From the NCBI RefSeq assembly GCF_037975245.1, contig NC_092563.1, positions 23,902,960 to 23,966,959 on the forward strand: a stretch of DNA of 64,000 bases. Reading direction: 5' to 3'. The stretch is from Apostichopus japonicus. Its lineage: Eukaryota; Echinodermata; Holothuroidea; Aspidochirotida; Stichopodidae. Below, piece by piece: positions 61,401 to 64,000 of the stretch; position 1 is the stretch's first letter; every line of letters starts with the position of its first letter. Both the position numbers and the translations under genes were made by a program. The notes beneath the pieces were generated by a model, which did no database searches, was not told where the DNA came from, and worked only from the letters and a program-made list of their open reading frames with translations.

Positions 61401-64000
61401 AGATACAAACCTACCCATACTTTGGCTTGTCTGTCTTTTAAGGAAATATAATTTGGCTTGTATGTTTCTTCGAGAAATACAGTATATTGTGGTGTCTCCA
61501 AAATATATTTCTCCAACAAAAGAACAGTATAAGAACATAACAAACCTACCCTTGAGCCCTGAGAGCAAAACTAACAATGTCTTTACTTGTTCTTCCTCCT
61601 CGATGTGTATATGACCTTTCACCTTCAATACTGGAGGAAAGATACCAGAAAAAGATGCTCTAATTTATAAAACTTTGTGGAACATAAAAATCTAACATAT
61701 CAAAGGCAATACAGACACAGAATATGTTACTTAATCATAATAATATCTGGCATTGCAGAGCACGAGCCCATACGCAAAATGTTCAAAGCACTGTACATCC
61801 ATCAATGATGTAATGTAATCAGGACACATAGAGCTTTTTCATTTTCAGAACTTCTGATAGATTCTCAAATTGCTGTTCCAAGCACACAATTTATCCACTT
61901 ATTATGCAAAGGGGATGTAATAGGGATAATCTAGCATTTTACTTACAAATCTGAACACATAATAATGAATCTTAGCTACTACAATAAGACCAGGTGCTGT
62001 GGGAGGGGAGGCTGGGTGGGTGGGTAGAGCAGATGGGAGGGTTTCCAGCTAGAAAAAAGATAAATGCTGTATATAAATGATGTGCCTTTTGTATGAAATT
62101 CCCCTTGTTAAAACCTAGTTACTCATCTGAACTGTTCCACATATTACAATACTACACCTTTCAGGATCAAACCAGTTTTATGGGACACATACTAATGGGC
62201 ACTGTCTCCTTTTTTTTCCATACATTGATACACCAACGTCTGCCATTAGCAGCATATTAAATGACTGCATCCATCAAAATGCATGAAAAATATAATACTG
62301 GTGAAAAATGTGACAATAACTAATGTCCATTTGATATAAGCACAAAAATTTTCATATAATAAACAGGAAAGACTGAGATTAATGCAATACTAAGCAGTAC
62401 AGAGTTGCTTTCCTGAGCCATGAGCACATAGGCAAGTAACACACTGGATGCATGTGATTGTAATGTAACTGAGATGATATGTAATAAGAAGGGTTTTGAG
62501 AGAAACAGAATTGAGAGAATCTGCTAAATGCATTGGTTTTGTGCAGAAGATATGCTTTACTCCATTAATCAGCTGAATGCACAGATACTTACAACATAAT
62601 GGTAGGGAATCCTTTGACATCATAAAGATCCATTATACCTTAAAAATAAAAAAAAACAAGAATTCTATATTAACTTTTGAATCTGTAAATCTGCTATGTG
62701 GCTCATATATGGCTATATCATTTATAAAATTACCTTTGAAGTCATCTGGCCGAGGACTAATTGATATAAATCAAATTCAGATTGCATCATAACTACTGTA
62801 AATATTCCCAAAATTCCTTTGCTGTGGAATGTATCTTACTTCCATATCTAGTCCCATCTAGTCTTGATACTCTGATCTCCGGATGATTCGTCACCATCTG
62901 TTGACCAACCTCTGACCAGATTGGTTGTATCCTTTGGCAGTGACCACACCATGGTGCATAAAACTACAAAGGAATGACAACAGAAAAACACTGTGATGTT
63001 GTGTACACACTGGGGTTTTACCACACAATCTGAAGGCTCACATACAGTGTATAATTGATGGCATTAAATGGATGAAACAAGATCTATCAGTTCACATTTT
63101 ATTTTGAAGATAGCTGTCAAATTTGTGGAATGACCTCAACAAACTACCTGCTTATACAAGGGATAGAGCATTGCACATTTTAATCTTGTTAATGTGGCAT
63201 ATTTAGATCCCTAAGCCAACCCCACCCACCGCCTCCCTCTTCTTTTCTCCCTGTTTTTGCTCTTTCTTACCTCCTCCTGGAATAACCAAATGGGTGAAGG
63301 AACAATTTTATTGGGTTTCTGGGGTTAATGAGACTTTATTTTACAGTTAGAGGCAATGGACAGTTTGGTGGTATGTCACTGGCAACTGTGAAAATAAGGT
63401 TACTATTATTGCTTAAGAACTTCACCCACAATAGTTTTTTTATACAGTTTTTGGTTAGGTGCTGTTTGGTACCTAATGCCACTTTTATATGTACCTTTGG
63501 TCTCTGGGTGGTATTGTTTATTGCTAAAATGGTCAAATTATCAAGCAAAAATGGCACAAAAACTTACCTCCACCAACCATTTTCCGTCTTTTCTTGCTTC
63601 ATTAAACCTGAAAGATAAGTGCATTTTGTAGTAAAAAGCTAAGATTTCATTTATCAGCTATAAAGTGCAGGGCACAGGTCAGAGCTGTGTGGCAACAACC
63701 AAAATTTTACTCTTAAACTAAAGTAGGTCTTTGGCTTAGATCTTTGTTAACTTTGCAAAATGTAACCTTACTTACTGTCAAGTTATCAAGGTTTGTAAAG
63801 CGGTGAGTGCAAACCCAGAAGGCAAAGATAGCAAGAAGGAAGTAAACATATTTGAGCTACCGTCAGGGCATAGGCTGATGTAACTCATTGTATGCCTTGG
63901 CCCTATACCTTCTAGCCTACTGTAGTCTGTAGCATAAAAATTAAAATGAAGATATTTAACATGACTCACCGTTCATCCAGTTCAATTACATTTGCTCGAG
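30406..64000 (-). CDS. TMX3: TMX3-like transmembrane thioredoxin / protein disulfide isomerase (5' end outside window)
   Basis: Thirteen exons, all GT-AG, join in frame to 422 residues plus stop; human TMX3 is 454, so only the signal peptide and first few residues are missing. Numbering from the window edge, the thioredoxin domain has FYAPWCGHC with active-site CGHC at 29-32 and the cis-proline at GFPTI (Pro76). Two further thioredoxin-fold regions follow without a CXXC, as in TMX3 (PALLVFKDG, then IPSVLVFDP). Next come a basic stretch ([11 protein letters not shown]), one membrane helix (about 356-380) and a strongly acidic cytosolic tail. The family is an ER membrane oxidoreductase with a lumenal active site. 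The family call rests on colinear resemblance along the whole length. The last intron is 22.2 kb and full of transposons. Confidence 0.94.
30622..34140. other. TMX3-like giant intron, 3' part
   Basis: Non-coding. The intron runs from 52830 down to 30622 (22,209 bp). In this part I see only A/T-rich sequence, a degenerate tandem region at 32030-32520 and a G-run at 33282. Confidence 0.7.
32030..32520. repeat. degenerate tandem repeat with TAGTCTA and GATACTGCTCTA words
   Basis: Words such as TAGTCTACACTGATAATACT and GATACTGCTCTA recur at irregular 40-70-bp spacing over about 490 bp. Old and decayed, intronic. Confidence 0.6.
34651..34890. repeat. (TA)n/(TG)n microsatellite
   Basis: About 240 bp of alternating TA with short TGTG interruptions. 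It produces long Tyr-Ile open frames on both strands that are not genes. Confidence 0.97.
35308..35410. repeat. C-rich minisatellite (CACCCCCTTCT)
   Basis: Five to six units of about 17-20 bp based on CACCCCCTTCTC, inside the 9.67-kb transposon. Confidence 0.6.
36028..36182. repeat. DIRS left terminal repeat with outer extension
   Basis: ATTCCAAAACTTACTGGTTT starts the element; this outer ~39 bp occurs only here and, inverted, in the internal complementary region. From 36067 (GCTTACCTGTCTCC) to 36182 it is the inverted copy of the right end. Confidence 0.88.
36662..36767. repeat. DIRS internal complementary region
   Basis: The first half (GAGACAGGTAAGCTCGTCAC and onward to TTTTGGAAT) is the reverse complement of the left end. 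The second half (ATTTACTTCGCTCCTCGC and onward to CTTAGCAC) is the reverse complement of the right end. The boundary between the halves defines the circular junction. It overlaps the stop and last codons of the recombinase frame. Confidence 0.9.
36757..37900 (-). pseudogene. DIRS tyrosine recombinase, interrupted by one in-frame TAG
   Basis: One frame runs from inside the RT-RNase H frame (about 37900) to the stop at 36757. It contains an N-terminal SAM-like core-binding part ([25 protein letters not shown]) and a catalytic part. A single TAG at 37459-37461 lies between them, and the same frame resumes directly. Numbered from the Met at 37410, the catalytic part shows the first Arg at 23-25 ([11 protein letters not shown]), HDIR with His143 and Arg146, Trp169 and the nucleophile candidate Tyr179. 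In this group the recombinase inserts circular DNA without target duplication. The TAG probably inactivates this copy; readthrough is possible but unsupported. Confidence 0.85.
37659..39689 (-). CDS. DIRS reverse transcriptase - RNase H polyprotein
   Basis: An intact 676-codon frame. RT motifs: VDLWDAY (Asp137), [14 protein letters not shown] (167-180) and YLDD (201-204). RNase H: TDAS (Asp368), Glu400 in ILEM, TDNTT (Asp425) and MADALSRG (Asp476). After RNase H, residues about 495-600 ([22 protein letters not shown]) resemble the methyltransferase-like segment described in DIRS elements; that call is tentative. There is no protease and no integrase. The end overlaps the recombinase frame in another reading frame. 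The frame is one nucleotide off from gag, so expression may need frameshifting or reinitiation. Confidence 0.92.
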   Translation of the reverse strand: MGGRLTNFTQQWEFIGGDKWVLDTVEHGYRIEFSSSPPFGGGGRQTPTPTDPVKRLILEGEILALLAKQAIVEVPGGTGPLFRSSFFLTKKRDDTWRPILNLKPLNTKFIRPKHFRMETLNIILPLLRKGMWAATVDLWDAYLHILVHKDHRRFLTFWYAEQDYQFRALPFGLSTAPRVFTRIAGAVVSYLRRRGVTLYVYLDDWLVVGSSQSEAADNVHKTLHTLRELGWIVNEKKSRLSPTQTTQFLGVILDFSAGVARPSEERITAVRTTTQQILSHQESPKMMWLRALGLMASLVDVVRLCRLHMRPLQLHLLKSADPTDPDMTTPIHRSEETTQHLRWWLDPDNWSQGVPFTIELPMTSVTTDASLTGWGAHWSNRTAWGTWSPTERSFHINILEMIAVKRALETFNEHIQGTITTVFTDNTTVVAYINRQGGTHSEKLCRLAWEVITAAEDSGTILRASHIAGKLNVMADALSRGHLDPNEWTLEQETCNRIFAIFGKPMIDLFATYTNSRLQTFCSRRFHPQAYHTDAMSLPWDHLEAYVFPPLCMVGQVLRKIRNSKGRFILIAPFWPRRPWFAEIPQLLMDVPASLPDKPHLLSQRQGTLSHPDIKGLQLVAWKLSGLPYDREVFQRQLPRWQPTLEGERPQRLMIPACGSSNSGAGLDRYCLLRSL
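39721..41862 (-). pseudogene. DIRS gag-like frame, interrupted by one in-frame TAG
   Basis: The frame is open from the ATG at 41862 to the stop at 39721 (about 714 codons), except for a TAG at 41515-41517. The part before it (115 codons) carries a Cys-rich cluster (CVSC, CPKCRSC, CLVC) like a zinc-binding N-terminus, then a Glu-rich run. After the TAG come a basic Arg/Ser/Glu-rich region and a C-terminal half ([20 protein letters not shown] and downstream) typical of DIRS gag proteins, ending Arg/Pro-rich. The frame is the same as that of the recombinase. Either a nonsense mutation or two separate proteins; the former seems simpler. Confidence 0.75.
42429..42565. repeat. DIRS right terminal repeat
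   Basis: Inverted copy of 36067-36182, then an outer extension (GCGAGGAGCGAAGTAAAT) present elsewhere only in the internal complementary region. The run of nine G at 42448 is seven C in the left repeat. This is the 5' end for the coding strand. Confidence 0.88.
43366..43455. repeat. (TA)n microsatellite
   Basis: About 90 bp of TA repeats just inside the right tandem-repeat end of the 9.67-kb transposon. Confidence 0.9.
43828..46269. other. TMX3-like giant intron, middle; nothing recognised
   Basis: Non-coding. The 127-codon plus-strand frame at 43887-44270 has no family resemblance and lies antisense inside an intron. C-runs and A-runs occur at 44683 and 45037. Confidence 0.45.
46270..46640. 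repeat. interspersed repeat with TTTACAAG and CACCATTTAG words
   Basis: Order of blocks: CTTACAAGG, TTCTTCTACTC, ACATATGAAGTTCACCCACC, TTACCATGTTTACAAG, then an ACACAC-rich tail. The same order is found, diverged, at 59680-60010. Related sequences are common in marine invertebrates as far as I recall; I cannot name the family. Confidence 0.5.
46748..46926. mobile_element. small MITE, ~180 bp
   Basis: The left end TTTTGTATTACATTCAGACC (then GAGGAC) is mirrored at the right by GTCCTCGGTCAGAATACAAA, an inverted repeat with a 3-bp gap. The interior contains further copies of the CCGAGGAC motif in both orientations. No coding capacity. Confidence 0.7.
47935..48415. repeat. 20-bp minisatellite, unit AATTTAAATGGATATCTGTC
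   Basis: About 23 units. Variants include CATTTAAATG, AAGTGTCAATTCTAATGG and a few truncated copies. A higher-order block of 5-6 units containing the CAAGTGTCAATTCTAATGG variant repeats four or five times. It is intronic to the TMX3-like gene. Confidence 0.95.
48416..49354. other. intronic, possible decayed transposon with C/G-runs
   Basis: AACAGTGGTGTGTGCAAAGG followed by G-runs at 48430 and a C-run at 48716 hint at a decayed element of the kind at 2973. No target duplication or inverted repeat could be confirmed. Confidence 0.3.
49355..49719. mobile_element. TTAA-flanked MITE, copy 3
   Basis: TTAA at 49355-49358 and 49716-49719, about 365 bp. It has the same orientation and layout as the copies at 4909 and 9968, with the GGGTGTGAAGACTC left terminus kept. 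It lies in the TMX3-like giant intron. Confidence 0.87.
50188..50515. repeat. pyrimidine-rich minisatellite, unit ~17 bp (CACCCTCCACTACCCCAAT)
   Basis: About 18 units of CCC(T)CC-CTACCCCAATCACCC type over 325 bp, almost pure C/T/A on the plus strand, with no G in long stretches. Confidence 0.9.
51030..51540. repeat. 21-22-bp minisatellite, unit AGCAATTTAACTATCCCGAAT
   Basis: About 23 units, best kept between 51230 and 51400, with flanking units more diverged. Confidence 0.9.
51541..52830. other. TMX3-like giant intron, 5' end; nothing recognised
   Basis: Contains a ~65-bp direct duplication (GAATGTATGAACATGAAATC-type, about 51645 and 51708). Otherwise non-coding. The frames at 51629-51886, 51916-52137 and 52385-52678 show no family resemblance. 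Confidence 0.45.
52831..52899 (-). CDS. TMX3: TMX3-like exon: juxtamembrane basic segment
   Basis: 23 codons, phase 0 at both ends: [20 protein letters not shown] and three more residues. It aligns with AQGGDSILQRLKRIVFDA of human TMX3, directly before the membrane helix. Donor GTGAGT, acceptor TTTGCAG. Confidence 0.92.
53689..53821 (-). CDS. TMX3: TMX3-like exon: third thioredoxin-fold region
   Basis: 44 codons after a split Thr codon, [20 protein letters not shown] to EEGLQQ. It matches the ELTVPTVVVLN...ILDGTVEAQ region of TMX3. Donor GTGAGG, acceptor GGTTAACAG. Confidence 0.92.
54970..55026 (-). CDS. TMX3: TMX3-like exon, 57 nt
   Basis: 18 codons plus split ends, [18 protein letters not shown], corresponding to DFQFGHMDGNDYINTLLM in human. 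Donor GTAAGT, acceptor CTCTTACAG. Confidence 0.9.
55213..55310. repeat. (TA)n microsatellite
   Basis: About 100 bp of TATATACA-type repeat adjoining the 40-bp minisatellite. Confidence 0.92.
55311..56100 (-). repeat. ~38-40-bp minisatellite derived from a TMX3-like exon-intron junction
   Basis: About 20 units in the intron between exons 56082-56202 and 54970-55026. On the transcribed strand the unit reads AGAGATAAATATCATAAGTA TGAATACTT, which is the end of the exon (codons for Arg-Asp-Lys-Tyr-His) plus its 5' splice site. The core CATAAGTATGA occurs exactly six times, including the real junction; other units differ by one or two bases. The exon itself supplies the first unit. Confidence 0.88.
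56082..56202 (-). CDS. TMX3: TMX3-like exon abutting the minisatellite
   Basis: 39 codons plus split ends: [20 protein letters not shown], then [19 protein letters not shown]. It aligns with KLVALAVIDEKNTSVEH...IIQEVARDYRDLFH. The last ~17 coding bases and the donor GTATGA are also the minisatellite unit, so the exact donor is chosen by frame and by the next exon. Confidence 0.88.
56447..56640. mobile_element. decayed hAT-like element remnant
   Basis: TGGTGGTGAATCCAGGATTT resembles the common hAT terminus CAGTGGCGGATCCAGGATTT. It is followed about 130 bp later by G- and C-run blocks (GGGGGGAGCTGGCTCCCCTG). No target duplication found. Confidence 0.4.
56979..57080 (-). CDS. TMX3: TMX3-like exon, 102 nt
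   Basis: 33 codons plus split ends: [20 protein letters not shown], then [13 protein letters not shown]. It matches EDGDLSSWINRERFQNYLAMDGFLLYELGDTG. Donor GTCAGT (a C at +3, slightly unusual), acceptor TTTCTTTCAG. Confidence 0.9.
57116..57258. repeat. (GGA)n microsatellite, ~48 units
   Basis: About 143 bp of uninterrupted GGA (TCC on the transcribed strand). In the TMX3-like pre-mRNA it forms a very long CU tract ending about 35 nt upstream of the acceptor of exon 56979-57080. It creates poly-Arg, poly-Leu and poly-Pro frames that are artefacts. Confidence 0.97.
57905..58640. mobile_element. possible solo LTR or other element, GC-richer island
   Basis: It starts TGTTATGATGCAGCATGTTA, has a TATA-like CATATAAATTAG (58050), and has an AATAAA-like TAGAAATAAATTCC near 58585. 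The ~58070-58420 part is GC- and CpG-richer than the surrounding intron. No clear 5-bp duplication or matching partner LTR was found. Confidence 0.25.
58873..59017 (-). CDS. TMX3: TMX3-like exon: second thioredoxin-fold region
   Basis: 48 codons plus one base: [20 protein letters not shown], then ...[17 protein letters not shown]. It aligns with KYIDAASELIVYTYFFSASEE...EMPAVLVFKDETYFVYD. Donor GTAGTA, acceptor TTTTTACACAG. Confidence 0.93.
59680..60010. repeat. interspersed repeat, relative of 46270-46640
   Basis: Shares ordered blocks GTGTTTACAAGATTTTCA, CCAAGTATGAAATTAATCCA, GAGTTACCATGTTTACAAG and a CACATAGATACACATACACA tail, then GCATAGATTCCTTTTGCCTC. It lies in a TMX3-like intron. Confidence 0.5.
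60615..60720 (-). CDS. TMX3: TMX3-like exon, 106 nt
   Basis: One base completing a Gly codon, then 35 codons: [20 protein letters not shown], then [15 protein letters not shown]. Aligns with RPLPSQQMFEHMQKRHRVFFVYVGGESPL. Donor GTATTT, acceptor TTTACTTTAG. Confidence 0.92.
61550..61630 (-). CDS. TMX3: TMX3-like exon: end of the active thioredoxin domain
   Basis: 26 codons plus split ends: [20 protein letters not shown], then FALRAQ. Aligns with LKGDLAYNYRGPRTKDDIIEFAHRVSG; the YRGPR-like loop is characteristic of PDI domains. Donor GTAGGT, acceptor TTTCCTCCAG. Confidence 0.93.
61735..61800. repeat. decayed ATAATA/AGCAC-type interspersed repeat
   Basis: AATCATAATAATATCTGGCA ... CAAAATGTTCAAAGCACTGTAC resembles a diverged copy of the repeat at 6619-6690. 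Weak. Confidence 0.3.
62593..62638 (-). CDS. TMX3: TMX3-like exon: cis-proline segment
   Basis: 14 codons plus split ends, [14 protein letters not shown]. It carries the GFPTI cis-proline motif next to the active site and aligns with IASEFGVRGYPTIKL. Donor GTAAGT, acceptor TATTTTTAAG. Confidence 0.92.
62840..62963 (-). CDS. TMX3: TMX3-like exon: CGHC active site
   Basis: 41 codons plus one base. It begins [20 protein letters not shown], the redox-active thioredoxin motif, identical to human TMX3 over FYAPWCGHC. Donor GTAAGA, acceptor TCCTTTGTAG. Confidence 0.96.
63568..63607 (-). CDS. TMX3: TMX3-like exon, 40 nt
   Basis: One base completing an Arg codon, then [13 protein letters not shown]. 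It leads in frame into FYAPWC; human has FKENRNDDIWLVD. Donor GTAAGT, acceptor ATCTTTCAG. Confidence 0.92.
63970..64000 (-). CDS. TMX3: TMX3-like exon, cut by the window edge
   Basis: 31 nt are visible, reading RANVIELDE and two bases of the next codon. This matches the VEDLDE start of the mature TMX3 domain. Donor GTGAGT. The signal peptide and start codon lie beyond the right edge. Confidence 0.85.

Overview
The window is animal nuclear DNA: AT-rich, intron-bearing and full of transposons and tandem repeats. Two host genes can be read exon by exon. Both belong to deuterostome or metazoan families, and the repeats (DIRS-type retrotransposon, hAT-like and TTAA-type non-autonomous elements, tRNA-derived SINE) suit a marine invertebrate. 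An echinoderm, perhaps a sea cucumber, is my best guess, but that is inference and not shown by the sequence.

Layout. 1-16.4 kb is non-coding and holds DIRS remnants, two hAT-like insertions with perfect 8-bp target duplications, two copies of a TTAA-flanked MITE and a SINE. 16.47-21.5 kb, plus strand, is a dermatan-sulfate epimerase-like gene (DSEL type: signal peptide, epimerase domain, two membrane segments, C-terminal sulfotransferase-like domain). It has one huge coding exon and one short last exon. 21.5-30.1 kb is intergenic, with minisatellites, a fold-back palindrome and SINE remnants. 30.1-64 kb, minus strand, is a TMX3-type transmembrane protein disulfide isomerase. Thirteen coding exons are visible (12 complete and one cut by the right edge); only the 5' end with the signal peptide lies outside. 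The two genes converge tail to tail.

The last intron of the TMX3 gene is 22.2 kb. It contains a 9.67-kb transposon (34149-43819) with unusual terminal inverted repeats made of ~26-bp tandem units and an 8-bp target duplication. Inside that lies a structurally complete 6.5-kb DIRS-like tyrosine-recombinase retrotransposon (36028-42565, minus strand). It has inverted terminal repeats, an internal complementary region, gag, RT-RNase H and a tyrosine recombinase. Its gag and recombinase frames are each interrupted by a single TAG.

The two host genes act in the secretory pathway: DSEL in chondroitin/dermatan sulfate modification, TMX3 in ER thiol-disulfide exchange. From memory, DSEL and TMX3 are also neighbours on human chromosome 18q22, so this may be very old conserved microsynteny. 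The most unusual local structure is a ~40-bp minisatellite in a TMX3 intron whose unit is the exon-intron junction itself, so the 5' splice site exists in many copies.
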